A DNA stretch of 64,000 bases, from contig DDWT01000013.1 in NCBI GenBank assembly GCA_002347365.1, positions 1-64,000 of the forward strand, written 5' to 3'. The stretch is from Actinobacteria bacterium UBA2279 (GTDB taxonomy: Bacteria; Actinomycetota; Coriobacteriia; Anaerosomatales; Anaerosomataceae). The notes below the pieces were generated by a model. The model worked only from the letters and a program-made list of their open reading frames with translations. It was not told the DNA's origin and searched no databases. Shown here in pieces: positions 8,499 through 17,848 of the stretch; the first letter of the stretch is position 1, and each line of letters opens with the position of its first letter. Position numbers and translations under genes: made by a program.

Positions 8499-8921
8499 TC
8501 AGCCCGTGAGGGCGCTCTCGACGAGCGCTACCACCTCGCTCGAGGCGGACAGCCCACCCTGTACGGCATCGTGCTGCTTATCATTCAGCACTTCCTCCGT
8601 CATCCGCACGTAGCCGAGCTCGGTGATCTTGCGAATCAGGTCCTCGATGGGCGGGCCCAGCTGCTCGCAGCAGAACGAGGCCGAACTCACCGCGTCCGAA
8701 AGCCGATCGTCCGGTAGTCCTCGATGGGCGGCCAGCGCCTGCGCTGCCGCAGTCGTGGCCATCCTGACGTGATGCTGCGCACCATTGAGGTCACCGTAGC
8801 CGTACGCCTCTCGAGCCGCCGCAACGCGAAGCCAAGCGACACCGAGAAGTGTTCTTGGCTCCGGAGGCCTCTGAGGACGCGGGAACGGGTAGATCGCTCC
8901 GTTGGCCCACACTATCGCCAC
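8499..8921 (-). CDS. Hypothetical protein, all-helical, possibly HEPN-like
   Basis: A 140-residue soluble protein with GTG start at 8921 (alternative GTG at 8912, better spaced from a GGGGG site). The middle is helical, with RVAAAREAYGYGDLNGAQHH and AATTAAAQALAAHRGLPDDR-like character resembling HEPN-domain helices, and a Cys pair (FCCEQL). No catalytic motif such as RxxxxH was found with confidence, and no antitoxin partner is adjacent. Function unknown. Confidence 0.6.
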   Translation of the reverse strand: MAIVWANGAIYPFPRPQRPPEPRTLLGVAWLRVAAAREAYGYGDLNGAQHHVRMATTAAAQALAAHRGLPDDRLSDAVSSASFCCEQLGPPIEDLIRKITELGYVRMTEEVLNDKQHDAVQGGLSASSEVVALVESALTG

Positions 8922-9051
8922 CCCCTGTGCTATCGAGTCTCCGATAGATCGGCCGGGCCCGGCGCCCCCTCACGCCGCACCCAGCCGTCACGAGTGTGAC
9001 AGGCGGACCTAAACAGAATCTTAACGGCCGACAAACCGGCGCCTGGATTCC

Positions 9052-9720
9052 CTACACGGGAGGCAGTACGCGGACCTTCCGGCCCTCGATGACCAGCCTT
9101 CCTTCGGCGAACAGCTGCACCGCGAGCGGCAGCAACCGGTGCTCCACTTCGTGGATCTTCGCCTCGAGCGTCTCCACCGTGTCTTCCTCGGCCACGATGA
9201 CCGGCTCCTGGGCGATGATGGGCCCCTCGTCGAACTTCTCATTCGCGAAATGCACGGTAACGCCGGTGACCTTCACTCCGTGGTCGAAGGCATCGTGGAT
9301 CGCGGATGCGCCCGCGAAGGACGGCAGCAACGCGGGGTGGAGGTTGATGACCCGCCCGGGATACTCCTCGAGCACCTCGTTGCCGAGCAGTCGCATGTAG
9401 CCGGCCATAACGACGAGGCCGACCCGATGCGAGCGCATCACGTCGGTGATCGCGTGGTTGTACGCGGCAAACGTCGTGTAGGCGGTCCGGTCGATGCACA
9501 CCGCATCGATGCCGGCGCGGCGCGCGCGCTCAAGACCGAACGCGTCTTTCTTGTTGGAGATCACAACGACGACCTCGGCGTCCACCGAGCCATTGGCGCA
9601 GCTGTCGACGAGCGCCTGCAGGTTGGTGCCACTGCCCGATATGAGCACACCGACACGCAGGACCATCTGGTCTTCGACGGGTTCGAACAACTCGTCGGCG
9701 ACGACCTCTTTCTCATCCAT
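9052..9720 (-). CDS. purN: Phosphoribosylglycinamide formyltransferase (PurN)
   Basis: A 222-residue GAR transformylase using 10-formyl-THF (third step of purine synthesis). Motifs are LISGSGTNLQALVD at the N-terminus, MAGYMRLLG, the active-site NLHPALLPSF and VHFANEKFDEGPII. The N-terminus has ~20 extra residues before the usual start; a later start is possible, but ATG 9720 overlaps the purM stop by 8 nt, typical of translational coupling here. The motif has NLHPALLP with the essential His present. Confidence 0.94.
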   Translation of the reverse strand: MDEKEVVADELFEPVEDQMVLRVGVLISGSGTNLQALVDSCANGSVDAEVVVVISNKKDAFGLERARRAGIDAVCIDRTAYTTFAAYNHAITDVMRSHRVGLVVMAGYMRLLGNEVLEEYPGRVINLHPALLPSFAGASAIHDAFDHGVKVTGVTVHFANEKFDEGPIIAQEPVIVAEEDTVETLEAKIHEVEHRLLPLAVQLFAEGRLVIEGRKVRVLPPV

Positions 9721-10765
9721 AGATGACCTCCCCTGTGCCCGGAACGATCTCCCCTATCTCGAAGACCACTTCGCCAGACTCGCGCAGCAGTGCGGCCACC
9801 TCGGGCGCATCGGCGGCGCCGACCACGATCGCGAACCCGATGCCCATGTTGAACGTGCGGTACATGTCGTCATCGGAAAGCGCGGCCGCCTTCTGCAGCA
9901 GGTCGAACACGGGCGGCTTCGGCCACGCGCCGCGATGCACGCGCGCGTCCACTGTAGGGGGCAGCGCGCGGTTGAGATTCTCCGTGATGCCGCCTCCGGT
10001 GATGTGCGCCATTCCCTTGATGCGCGCGCCGGTACGAACCAGCGCCAGAACGCCCTTCGCGTAGATGCGTGTCGGCGTGAGCAAGACCTCACCGAGGGTC
10101 TTTCCGTCCAGATCGATCCGCGGCAGCGAAAGTTCTTCTTCTCGGCCATGCACGAGGACCTTGCGGACCAGTGAGTAACCGTTGCTGTGAATGCCCGACG
10201 ACGCCAGGCCGAGAACGACGTCGCCTTCGGCGATCGTCGAACCATCGATGGCCGCAGCACGGTCCACCACGCCCACGCAGAAGCCGGACACGTCGTAGTC
10301 GTCGGGATCCATGACGCCGGGGTGCTCGGCCATCTCTCCGCCCACGAGCGCACAGCCGGCCTGCCTGCACCCTTCGGCGATGCCGCCCACGATGCGCTCC
10401 ATGCGGTCGGAGTCAAGCCTGCCTACCGCGACGTAGTCCAGGAAGAAGAGCGGCTCTGCGCCGGTGACCAGGATGTCGTTCGCGCACATCGCGACCAGGT
10501 CGATGCCCACGGTGTCGTGGCGGTCGAGCAGCTGTGCGAGTTTGAGCTTGGTGCCCACGCCGTCAGTCCCGCTGACAAGCACCGGTTCGGTCATGCCCGA
10601 GGTGTTGAGCGCGAACATCCCGCCGAAACCGCCGATATCCCCGAGGACCTCGGGCCGATACGTCGATCGGACCGCATCGCGGATGCGACCGACCGCTCGG
10701 GCGCCTTCATCGATATCGACTCCGGCGTCGCGGTAGCTGGTGGGCTTATCGGGCGTGTCCGACAT
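9713..10765 (-). CDS. purM: Phosphoribosylformylglycinamidine cyclo-ligase (PurM)
   Basis: AIR synthetase, the fifth step of purine synthesis, 350 aa. It shows SYRDAGVDIDEGARAV at the N-terminus, SGTDGVGTKLKLA, MCANDILVTGAEPLFFLDY, LVGGEMAEHPG, SSGIHSNGYSLVR and HITGGGITENL. ATG 10765 has GGGAGGAG 7 nt upstream, so upstream extension of the frame is rejected. Overlaps purN by 8 nt. Confidence 0.95.
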   Translation of the reverse strand: MSDTPDKPTSYRDAGVDIDEGARAVGRIRDAVRSTYRPEVLGDIGGFGGMFALNTSGMTEPVLVSGTDGVGTKLKLAQLLDRHDTVGIDLVAMCANDILVTGAEPLFFLDYVAVGRLDSDRMERIVGGIAEGCRQAGCALVGGEMAEHPGVMDPDDYDVSGFCVGVVDRAAAIDGSTIAEGDVVLGLASSGIHSNGYSLVRKVLVHGREEELSLPRIDLDGKTLGEVLLTPTRIYAKGVLALVRTGARIKGMAHITGGGITENLNRALPPTVDARVHRGAWPKPPVFDLLQKAAALSDDDMYRTFNMGIGFAIVVGAADAPEVAALLRESGEVVFEIGEIVPGTGEVIYG

Positions 10766-10824
10766 CCGTTTGCTCCTCCCTCGACTGCCCTCATTATGGG
10801 GCATTCCCACAAAGACCGCGCGAG

Positions 10825-11271
10825 CTACGGGACCAACGCCAGCAGCTTGGTGAGCGCGTAAGACGTCATGACCGCCACCGAAGCAGCCGCAAGCCATCCC
10901 GTGCCGTGCATGACGCGCCGACCGACCGTCTTGCCGAGAAGAACCGGCGCGAGGTACCCGACAGCGAAGCTGACGAGTGCCCAGAGTGCAAGTGCGGTCC
11001 AGTCGGCCCAAACGGGCTGCGAAGTCTCTAGGATGCGGTTCACGCCGTCGTAGAGATCACGCGAGCGTCCGAGCAGCCAAAGACCATCGCCGATGACCCA
11101 GCCCACGACGAGCGTCGCCCACGCGTAGCGCTCCCGCTCGCGAGGAGTCTTGGGTGCACCGAGTAGCGCGGCAGCGATGCCGACCGTCACGATGCCGACA
11201 AGCGGATTTGGATGCAGACCGCCGCGGATGCCACCGATGAGCGCAGCCGCGAGCGTGGAAAGATCGCTCAC
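10825..11271 (-). CDS. Small membrane protein in the pur operon
   Basis: A 148-residue protein with about four hydrophobic segments (IVTVGIAAALLGA, WATLVVGWVIGDGLWLLG, ALALWALVSFAVGYLAPVLL, TGWLAAASVAVMTSYALTKL). It starts at GTG 11271, whose GTGA overlaps the purF stop, so it is translationally coupled to purF and sits between purF and purM. Not recognised; no catalytic motif seen. Confidence 0.7.
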   Translation of the reverse strand: MSDLSTLAAALIGGIRGGLHPNPLVGIVTVGIAAALLGAPKTPRERERYAWATLVVGWVIGDGLWLLGRSRDLYDGVNRILETSQPVWADWTALALWALVSFAVGYLAPVLLGKTVGRRVMHGTGWLAAASVAVMTSYALTKLLALVP

Positions 11272-12725
11272 CCGACGTGTTCCAAGGAGAGCTTGCCGGC
11301 CTTGACCGACTCGGGAATCTCGATGGGGTACTCACCGTTGAAGCACGCGAGGCAGTAGTCGTCATGAGGCGCACCGGTAGCGGCGACCATGTCTGCGACA
11401 GACAGATACGCCAGTGAATCGGCTCCGATGAACTCTCGCACCTCTTCGATCGACTTCACTGCGGCGACGAGCTGCTCTTGGGTGTCCGTGTCGATTCCGT
11501 AGAAGCACGGCCACTTCACGGGAGGCGAGGTTATGCGCATATGCACCTCGGTCGCCCCCGCTTCGCGAAGGAGTGCGACGAGTTTGCGCGACGTGTTGCC
11601 GCGAACGATCGAGTCATCGGTGACGACGAGTCGCTTGCCGGCGATGATATGGCGAAGCGGGTTGAGCTTGAGGCGGATGCCCTGCTGGCGCAGCGACTGC
11701 GTCGGCGAGATGAAGGTTCGCCCTACGTAGCGGTTCTTCACCAGACCCTCACCGAACGGGATGCCTGATTCGGCCGCATAGCCGACTGCGGCGGGGATCC
11801 CTGAGTCCGGGACTCCCATGACAAGGTCGGCTTCTACCGGAGCTGAGCGCGCTATCGCCGCACCCATCCGGCTGCGTGCCTCATACAGGCTGCAGTCGTA
11901 CATGACGCTGTCCGGCCGCGCGAAGTAGATGAACTCGAACATGCACAGCGACGCCTTCTTAGCCGGCACCGCCTGCTCGGCCTCCAACCCGTCGGCGCTG
12001 ATCTTCACCATCTCGCCCGGCGCGATATCTCGCACGAACTGTGCACCGACGATGTCCAGGCCGCACGTCTCGGATGCGACGATCCAGCCCTCTCCGAGGC
12101 GGCCGAGCACGAGCGGTCGAACGCCATAGGGATCGCGGAACGCATAGAGCGCCTCTTCGGACATGAGAACGACGGCGTAGGCGCCCCGGATCAGCTTCAT
12201 CGTCTCGCGGATGCCGGCGCGCATCGAGTTCTCCTGTTGCGTGAAGTGGTCCACGAGGGAGGCTATGACCTCGGAGTCGGTGGTGGAGCGGAAGCGGAAG
12301 CCGTTGCCCTTCATGCCATCGCGCAGCTCGACCGTGTTCACAAGGTTGCCGTTGTGGGCCAACGCGATGGTGTTGGACCCGATCGAGGACACCATGGGCT
12401 GGGCGTTCTCCCAGGCCGATGAAGAGCCCGTCGTCGAATACCGCGTGTGCCCGATGGCGACGTGACCCATGAGCGTGGTCAGGTCACTCTCCTTGAAGAC
12501 TTGCGGAACGAGACCGAGGTCTTTGTTCACCATCAGCGTGTGGCCGTCAGCCACTGCGATGCCCGCAGACTCCTGTCCGCGGTGCTGGAGCGCGTGCAGG
12601 CCGAAGTAGGTAAGGCGCGCGACATCTTCACCGGGGGCGTAGACGCCGTAGACACCGCATGCCTCTTCCGGGCGATCGGGCTTCTCGGCGAGAATCCAGT
12701 CGTTGGAGGATTCGGATTCATTCAT
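11268..12725 (-). CDS. purF: Amidophosphoribosyltransferase (PurF)
   Basis: First committed step of purine synthesis, forming phosphoribosylamine from PRPP and glutamine. 485 aa with a short propeptide ending before Cys23 (EEACGVYGV), the N-terminal nucleophile glutaminase, followed by the phosphoribosyltransferase domain with the PRPP loop VVTDDSIVRGNTSRKLV. Near the C-terminus Cys residues (PPVKWPCFYGID, DYCLACFNGEYP) resemble those that bind the 4Fe-4S cluster in the Bacillus-type enzyme. It starts at ATG 12725; the ribosome site is weak (AAGGA about 15 nt upstream). Confidence 0.95.
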   Translation of the reverse strand: MNESESSNDWILAEKPDRPEEACGVYGVYAPGEDVARLTYFGLHALQHRGQESAGIAVADGHTLMVNKDLGLVPQVFKESDLTTLMGHVAIGHTRYSTTGSSSAWENAQPMVSSIGSNTIALAHNGNLVNTVELRDGMKGNGFRFRSTTDSEVIASLVDHFTQQENSMRAGIRETMKLIRGAYAVVLMSEEALYAFRDPYGVRPLVLGRLGEGWIVASETCGLDIVGAQFVRDIAPGEMVKISADGLEAEQAVPAKKASLCMFEFIYFARPDSVMYDCSLYEARSRMGAAIARSAPVEADLVMGVPDSGIPAAVGYAAESGIPFGEGLVKNRYVGRTFISPTQSLRQQGIRLKLNPLRHIIAGKRLVVTDDSIVRGNTSRKLVALLREAGATEVHMRITSPPVKWPCFYGIDTDTQEQLVAAVKSIEEVREFIGADSLAYLSVADMVAATGAPHDDYCLACFNGEYPIEIPESVKAGKLSLEHVG

Positions 12726-12897
12726 GTGAGAAAAGGATGTCCTTGTGTGTTCAGGGGCTGGGACGCGTGTAGGATACCACGCATACCGCCGCTGCGGCAG
12801 GCGACTTAGAAACCCCTGGGTATGATGCTCGTCGTGAAGCGAGAAACACCCAGCTGATCGAGTTCACTCAGGCAGCTCGCCGAGCATGGCGGGAGTG

Positions 12898-13329
12898 CTA
12901 CATAACCCGAAGCCGCGCCACAAGCTCCATCGCGAGCGCACGCACGTGCACGTCCGTGTCACCGAGCGCCTGCTCGGCAAGCTCAAGCGCGCGCGGGTCG
13001 GCGCACGCACCTGCGAGCAGCGCAGCGCTCAACCGCACTTCCGTCGTGCCGCGGCTGTAGGCCTCGGCGAGTGCGTCGAGCGCCCCGGCCTGCGCGAGCG
13101 GACGAGCGGCGCCAAGAGCGAGCATGTCGTCATCTGAGGTGATGAGCTTAGCAAGCGTGAGGATCGCCTTGTCGCGCACCTCGGGCGTGCTCGAAAGCAG
13201 TGCCTCCGTGAGCAGACGAGTCGTCTGCGTGTCGTAGAGTTCCACGATCTGCGCGACTGCGGCCTCACGGACGGCACGGATGGGCGAGTGCAGCTCGGCG
13301 CGCAGGCGCGCAGCATCCTCCTCGGACAC
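12898..13329 (-). CDS. HEAT-repeat protein
   Basis: A 143-residue soluble alpha-solenoid with HEAT/PBS-lyase-like repeats (SPIRAVREAAVAQIVELY, STPEVRDKAILTLAKL, GTTEVRLSAALLAGA, DTDVHVRALAMELVARL). The GTG at 13329 is preceded by GAGAGGGGGAG; a much longer open frame upstream overlaps the DUF4126 gene and is a shadow. It lies between DUF4126 and purF on the same strand. Role unknown; such proteins usually bind other proteins. Confidence 0.7.
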   Translation of the reverse strand: MSEEDAARLRAELHSPIRAVREAAVAQIVELYDTQTTRLLTEALLSSTPEVRDKAILTLAKLITSDDDMLALGAARPLAQAGALDALAEAYSRGTTEVRLSAALLAGACADPRALELAEQALGDTDVHVRALAMELVARLRVM

Positions 13330-13340
13330 GACTCCCCCTC

Positions 13341-13883
13341 TCAGCCGCGCCCAGCGCGGCGGCGCCAGAAGCGCCACATCAGAATGCCGAACAGAAGCAG
13401 CGCCAGGCCGACAAGGTACGGCGCGACTATGGCGACGGCCGACATCGCAACGGCCCCGATGTCCTCGACCGCGCTGACCACAGGCGCCCCCATACCGGCC
13501 GTGCTCGCATTCACCGCGGGCCGCGACGTCGCCTTGACCGCATGCACACCGCCCGCCAGAACAACCCCCGCTATCACATACAGCCACGGGCTGACCTGGG
13601 TCGCATTCCCCGACGCCGCCACTGCGACCAGCCCACCCGCAGCGGGCCGTATCACGGTCTGGATCGCGTCGTTGGCGCTGTCCACGGCCGGAATCTTGTC
13701 AGCCAGTACCTCCACTACCAGCAGCACCGCGATGATGCCTATCACCCACCACGAGCCGAGCAGGTCGAACGGCTCACGCAGTTCCAGCCATTCAAAGCGT
13801 TGGGCAAGTGCGACAGCAAGCAGCGGGATATACGCGTTCAATCCCGCCGGCACCGACAGTCCAAGTGCAGTCAGAAGCTCCAT
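13341..13883 (-). CDS. DUF4126 family membrane protein
   Basis: A 180-residue integral membrane protein with about four hydrophobic segments. The N-terminal ALGLSVPAGLNAYIPLLAVA and the VLADKIPAVDSANDAIQT block are the DUF4126 hallmarks. Its ATG 13883 has GGAGG 4 nt upstream. It sits 12 nt before the HEAT gene, in the run between purL and purF. Family function is not established. Confidence 0.85.
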   Translation of the reverse strand: MELLTALGLSVPAGLNAYIPLLAVALAQRFEWLELREPFDLLGSWWVIGIIAVLLVVEVLADKIPAVDSANDAIQTVIRPAAGGLVAVAASGNATQVSPWLYVIAGVVLAGGVHAVKATSRPAVNASTAGMGAPVVSAVEDIGAVAMSAVAIVAPYLVGLALLLFGILMWRFWRRRAGRG

Positions 13884-13923
13884 GACGCCTCCGGTAGACA
13901 GCCCACGGGACTATCGTACCCGT

Positions 13924-16149
13924 CTACCCGCCGTGAACCAGACGCTCCAGTGCGGGCTCGTGCGCTTCGCGCAGCTCGGACACGGGCAGCTCCAGCATGT
14001 CTTTGATCGAAAGGCTGTTGCCGCCCACCTGCCCGATGACCTCGTAGGGGATGCGCAGCCTGTCGGCCATCAGCGTCACCACCGTCGCGTCGTCCACAGT
14101 CGTGCTGACGACGATACGGCCCTGCGACTCGGAGAACAGCGAGACGGTCGGACGCATACGGCTCTCCAGCACGATCGTTGCTCCGATACCACCGGCGATA
14201 CATGATTCCGCCAGTGCGACGCCAAGTCCGCCTTCAGAGCAGTCGTGAGCGGACTTGACGACACCCATCTCGATGCAGCTGATGACCGCCTCGCACACCT
14301 GCTGCTCGCGCCACAGGTCGACCGAAGGCGGCATACCGGCCACGCTGCCATCGATGAGCTTGATCAGCTCACTGCCGCCCAGCTCGTTGCGCGTGTCGCC
14401 GAGCAGGATGATGGCGTCGCCTTCGTCTTTGAAGCTCGCCGTGGTGTGCCGCGACACGTCCTGCAGCAGACCCACCAGACCGACCGTGGGCGTGGGGTAG
14501 ATGGGCTGACCGAAGCTCTCGTTGTAAAAGCTCACGTTGCCCGAGATGACCGGCACGTTGAACGCTTTGCAGGCATCCGAGAGACCCTTGACCGACTCGT
14601 TGAAGGTCCAGAAGACCTCGGGCTTCTCGGGATTACCGAAGTTCAGGCAATCGGTGATAGCGGCCGGACGGCCGCCGGCGCAGGCGACGTTGCGCGCCGC
14701 CTCGACGAACGCGATCTGCGCACCGAGATACGGGTCCAGATAGCAGTAGCGCCCGTTGCAGTCCGTACTCACGGCGATGGCGCGGTCGGTGCCCTTGATG
14801 CGCAGGACAGCTGCGTCGCTACCGGGCAGCACCACAGTGTTCAGCATGACCTGGTGGTCGTATTGCTCCCAGATCCAGCGGCGGGAGCAGATATTGGGGC
14901 TCGCGAGCAGCTTGAGCAGAACGTCCCCGAGTTCGTCATCGTCAGGCAGCATGATCACGCGCGGGTCGAAGCTCTGCACGTCATCGAGGTAGGCGGGGCG
15001 CTCCATCGCGGGATCATAGATGGGCGCGTCGTCCGCCAGCGTCGAGGCCGGTATGTCGGCGACGATCACGTCGCCCTCGCGCACCACGAAGTGCCCCGTA
15101 TCGGTGACCGTGCCGATCACGGTGGAGCGCAGGCCCCACTTGGTGCAGACCGCCTGCGCGGCTTCGAGTTTCTCGGGCTCGACGACCGCGAGCATGCGCT
15201 CCTGGCTCTCGGAGACCATGATCTCGAACGCCTTCATATTCTCTTCACGTTGCGGCACCTTGGTGACGTCGATGTCGAGCCCCACGCCGCCGCGACTCGC
15301 CATCTCGCTTGCCGAGGAGGTCAGTCCAGCCGCACCGAGGTCACCCAACGCCACCAGCAGCTTGCCGTCGAGCAGCTCGAGGCAGGCCTCGATCAGCAGC
15401 TTCTCCTCGAAGGGGTCGCCCACCTGCACGCTCGGGCGCTTGTCCTCGGCCTTCTCGTCGAACTCCTGGCTTGCGAGCGTGGATGCGCCACCGATGCCAT
15501 CTCGGCCGGTCGTCGAACCGATGAGCAGGATCAGGTTGCCCACGCCGCTCGCGGTGGCACGGGTAAGGTTCTCCTCGCGCATGAGACCGATGGACATCGC
15601 GTTGATAAGGCAGTTGCCCTCATACGCCTCGTCGAAGTAGACCTCTCCACCCACCGTGGGAACACCCAGGCAGTTGCCGTAGCCGCCGATGCCGGCGACC
15701 GCACCTTCGAACAGGTAGCGCTGACGCGCCTTGTCCAGGGTGCCGAAGCGCAGCGAATCAAGGGAGGCGATGGGACGAGCGCCCATCGTGAAGATGTCGC
15801 GGATGATGCCGCCGACGCCGGTCGCCGCGCCCTGGTAGGGCTCGATGGCCGAGGGGTGGTTGTGCGACTCCATCTTGAAGGCGACAGCCCAGCCGTCGCC
15901 CACGCTGATGACGCCTGCGTTCTCGCCAGGTCCCTGCAGCACGTGTTCGCCCGTGGTCGGGAACATCCGGAGTGCCTTGCGCGAGTGCTTGTAGGAGCAG
16001 TGCTCGCTCCACATCAGGGAATACATGTAGAGCTCGGTCACGCTCGGTCGCCTGCCGAGGGTCTCGACGATCTTGTCGTACTCGTCGAGCTTCAGGCCGA
16101 GTTCGACGGCCAGCCTGGGCGCGAGCTCCGCATCGAGCATCTCGGGCAT
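13924..16149 (-). CDS. purL: Phosphoribosylformylglycinamidine synthase subunit PurL
   Basis: The 741-residue ATP-dependent synthetase subunit of the three-part FGAM synthase (PurS-PurQ-PurL), which converts FGAR to FGAM with ammonia from PurQ. Signature stretches are LMWSEHCSYKHSRKAL, FKMESHNHPSAIEPYQGAAT, GVGGIIRDIFTMGARPIA, GNCLGVPTVGGEVYFD and HDCSEGGLGVALAES. Start ATG 16149 has GAGGAG upstream. purQ and purS are upstream on the same strand, so the complex is encoded together. Confidence 0.96.
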   Translation of the reverse strand: MPEMLDAELAPRLAVELGLKLDEYDKIVETLGRRPSVTELYMYSLMWSEHCSYKHSRKALRMFPTTGEHVLQGPGENAGVISVGDGWAVAFKMESHNHPSAIEPYQGAATGVGGIIRDIFTMGARPIASLDSLRFGTLDKARQRYLFEGAVAGIGGYGNCLGVPTVGGEVYFDEAYEGNCLINAMSIGLMREENLTRATASGVGNLILLIGSTTGRDGIGGASTLASQEFDEKAEDKRPSVQVGDPFEEKLLIEACLELLDGKLLVALGDLGAAGLTSSASEMASRGGVGLDIDVTKVPQREENMKAFEIMVSESQERMLAVVEPEKLEAAQAVCTKWGLRSTVIGTVTDTGHFVVREGDVIVADIPASTLADDAPIYDPAMERPAYLDDVQSFDPRVIMLPDDDELGDVLLKLLASPNICSRRWIWEQYDHQVMLNTVVLPGSDAAVLRIKGTDRAIAVSTDCNGRYCYLDPYLGAQIAFVEAARNVACAGGRPAAITDCLNFGNPEKPEVFWTFNESVKGLSDACKAFNVPVISGNVSFYNESFGQPIYPTPTVGLVGLLQDVSRHTTASFKDEGDAIILLGDTRNELGGSELIKLIDGSVAGMPPSVDLWREQQVCEAVISCIEMGVVKSAHDCSEGGLGVALAESCIAGGIGATIVLESRMRPTVSLFSESQGRIVVSTTVDDATVVTLMADRLRIPYEVIGQVGGNSLSIKDMLELPVSELREAHEPALERLVHGG

Positions 16150-16154
16150 AAGGG

Positions 16155-16601
16155 CTACTCCTCTGTGAACGCGTCGGACGTGGACTCACCGGTGCCTGCC
16201 GAAGGCCTCTCCGGAGTGATGACGGTGGCGTCCTCGGCTTCGGCGATGACCTCCGTGGGAGGACAGGGCGCCTTGCGACCGGGCGCGGGGAAGACGACGC
16301 GTAGCAGATACGCCACCTCGAAGACGAGGGCGATGACGAAGCCGAAGCCATAGACGGTGATCGCGGTCTCGACAACAGCGGTGTCAACGCCATCCATGAG
16401 CGAGAGGATGAACGCGGCGGCCAGCACGACAACGTAGCCGATGCCGACGATCACCCACAGCCATCGGGTCCATGGGGTACGCCAGCGTTCGCGCGGCCGT
16501 CCCAGCGCGTGCACGATCATGAAGAGCGCGCCCAGCACCAGAAGGAACGCCATCGCCTGCAGGAACAGGGCGAGCGGTCCGTTGAACGCGAGTACGTCCA
16601 T
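16155..16601 (-). CDS. Small membrane protein between purQ and purL
   Basis: A 148-residue protein starting at ATG 16601 (GGAGG 7 nt upstream). It has three to four hydrophobic segments (LALFLQAMAFLLVLGALFMI, WLWVIVGIGYVVVLAAAFIL, VYGFGFVIALVFEVAYLLR) and an acidic, Thr/Ser-rich C-terminal tail. It starts 2 nt after the purQ stop, so it is part of the operon. Not recognised. Confidence 0.7.
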   Translation of the reverse strand: MDVLAFNGPLALFLQAMAFLLVLGALFMIVHALGRPRERWRTPWTRWLWVIVGIGYVVVLAAAFILSLMDGVDTAVVETAITVYGFGFVIALVFEVAYLLRVVFPAPGRKAPCPPTEVIAEAEDATVITPERPSAGTGESTSDAFTEE

Positions 16602-16603
16602 GC

Positions 16604-17293
16604 CTACACCTCCGCGAAACGCTTCAGAACGGTTGTGAAGAACGGAACACCGTCGGTACCGCTGCACAGCGGATCGACCATGCGCTCGGGGTGCGGCATG
16701 AGACCGAACACGTTGCCGCGCTCGTTGCAGATGCCTGCGATGTTGTCGAGCGCACCGTTGGGTGCCGAGGTCGGGAGAACGCTGCCATCGGACTCGCAGT
16801 ACCGCAGCACGACCTGTCCGTTGGCCTTGAGGCGCCCCAGGGTGTCGGCATCACAGATATAGTTGCCTTCGTTGTGGTTGACCGGGATGTCGAGGACGGT
16901 GCCGCCGGGCAGATCGAGCCACTGACACGCACTGTCCTCAATCCGCACCGGCTGGCTGTGGCAGATGAACTTCAGACCGACATTGCGTAGCAGCGCGCCG
17001 GGGAGCAGGTGCGCTTCGGTGAGAATCTGGAAGCCGTTGCAGATGCCCATTACCGGACCGCCCGCCTCGGCGAAGCGGACTACCTCGGTCATCACGGGCG
17101 AGAAGCGCGCGACGGCACCGCAACGGATGTAGTCCCCGTAGCTGAAGCCGCCAGGCAATACGATGGCGTCGAATCCGGACAGGTCCGTATCGCCGTGCCA
17201 GATGTACTCCGCTTCAAAGCCCAGGTGCCGTGCGGCATGGATGACATCCTGCTCGCAGTTGGAGCCGGGGAATATGACAACGCCAAAGCGCAT
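16604..17293 (-). CDS. purQ: Phosphoribosylformylglycinamidine synthase subunit PurQ (glutaminase)
   Basis: A 229-residue class I glutamine amidotransferase that supplies ammonia to PurL. It has FGVVIFPGSNCEQD at the N-terminus, VLPGGFSYGDYIRCGAVAR, the nucleophile Cys in VMGICNGFQIL, and the His/Glu pair in LMPHPERM. It starts 3 nt after the purS stop. Confidence 0.96.
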   Translation of the reverse strand: MRFGVVIFPGSNCEQDVIHAARHLGFEAEYIWHGDTDLSGFDAIVLPGGFSYGDYIRCGAVARFSPVMTEVVRFAEAGGPVMGICNGFQILTEAHLLPGALLRNVGLKFICHSQPVRIEDSACQWLDLPGGTVLDIPVNHNEGNYICDADTLGRLKANGQVVLRYCESDGSVLPTSAPNGALDNIAGICNERGNVFGLMPHPERMVDPLCSGTDGVPFFTTVLKRFAEV

Positions 17294-17296
17294 GCC

Positions 17297-17539
17297 TTAC
17301 GCCTCCCCGACCGGCTCGATGCGGTAGTCCTCGATAACGGGGTTGGCCAACAGCTTGCCGCACATCTCGGCGACGCGCTCGACACCCGTCCCGTCAGCGA
17401 CCTCCAGCTGGATGAACTTGCCGATCTTGACCGAGGAGACCTCGGCGTACCCAAGGTTCTGCAGTGCGCGCTCGGCCGTGGCGCCGGGCGGGTCGAAGAT
17501 GCCCTTCTTGTACGTCACGTAGATGTCGAAACGCGCCAT
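17297..17539 (-). CDS. purS: Phosphoribosylformylglycinamidine synthase subunit PurS
   Basis: An 80-residue small subunit that bridges PurQ and PurL. It shows the family pattern: YVTYKKGIFDPPGATAERAL followed by LGYAEVSSVKIGKFIQLEV. Full family length. Its neighbours purQ and purL complete the complex. Confidence 0.95.
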   Translation of the reverse strand: MARFDIYVTYKKGIFDPPGATAERALQNLGYAEVSSVKIGKFIQLEVADGTGVERVAEMCGKLLANPVIEDYRIEPVGEA

Positions 17540-17551
17540 TGCTGTCTCCTA

Positions 17552-17848
17552 TCAGTCGTCAAGGTCGATGCGGGCTGCTTGTTGCATCTCCTGCTTGCGT
17601 TCGCGTACTGCCGTTCGGATGTTGCGACGGCCGATCCATGAAACGACCAGGCCGACCGCCCAGGCGAGGATCGAGATATAGGCGATCCACGGGAAGACCG
17701 CCTGACCATCCGAGGCGATCTGCTCGGGGCCGGCGATCGAGCCGAAACTCAATATGAATCCGACGATACCCAAACCCGCGAGCGCCATGCCGACCCAACT
17801 GAGGTAGACGTTGTTGCGTACGTGAACCGGCAGCTCCTTCAAGCTCAC
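17552..17848 (-). CDS. Small membrane protein of the purC-purS interval
   Basis: A 98-residue protein with two clear hydrophobic segments (VYLSWVGMALAGLGIVGFIL and WIAYISILAWAVGLVVSWI) and a basic/acidic C-terminal tail with RRNIRTAVRERKQEM. GTG 17848 overlaps the preceding stop by 4 nt (GTGA). Not recognised. Confidence 0.65.
   Translation of the reverse strand: MSLKELPVHVRNNVYLSWVGMALAGLGIVGFILSFGSIAGPEQIASDGQAVFPWIAYISILAWAVGLVVSWIGRRNIRTAVRERKQEMQQAARIDLDD

Noticed and set aside
7129..8613. 494-codon plus-strand open frame opposite the binding-protein gene
   Set aside because: Shadow of a well-supported minus-strand lipoprotein gene; His/Asp/Arg-rich composition typical of antisense frames.
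9713..11011. 432-residue extended PurM
   Set aside because: The first 82 codons are not conserved in the family and ATG 10765 has a clear ribosome site.
14245..16353. 702-codon plus-strand open frame opposite purL
   Set aside because: Antisense frame of a conserved purL; the composition is antisense-like.
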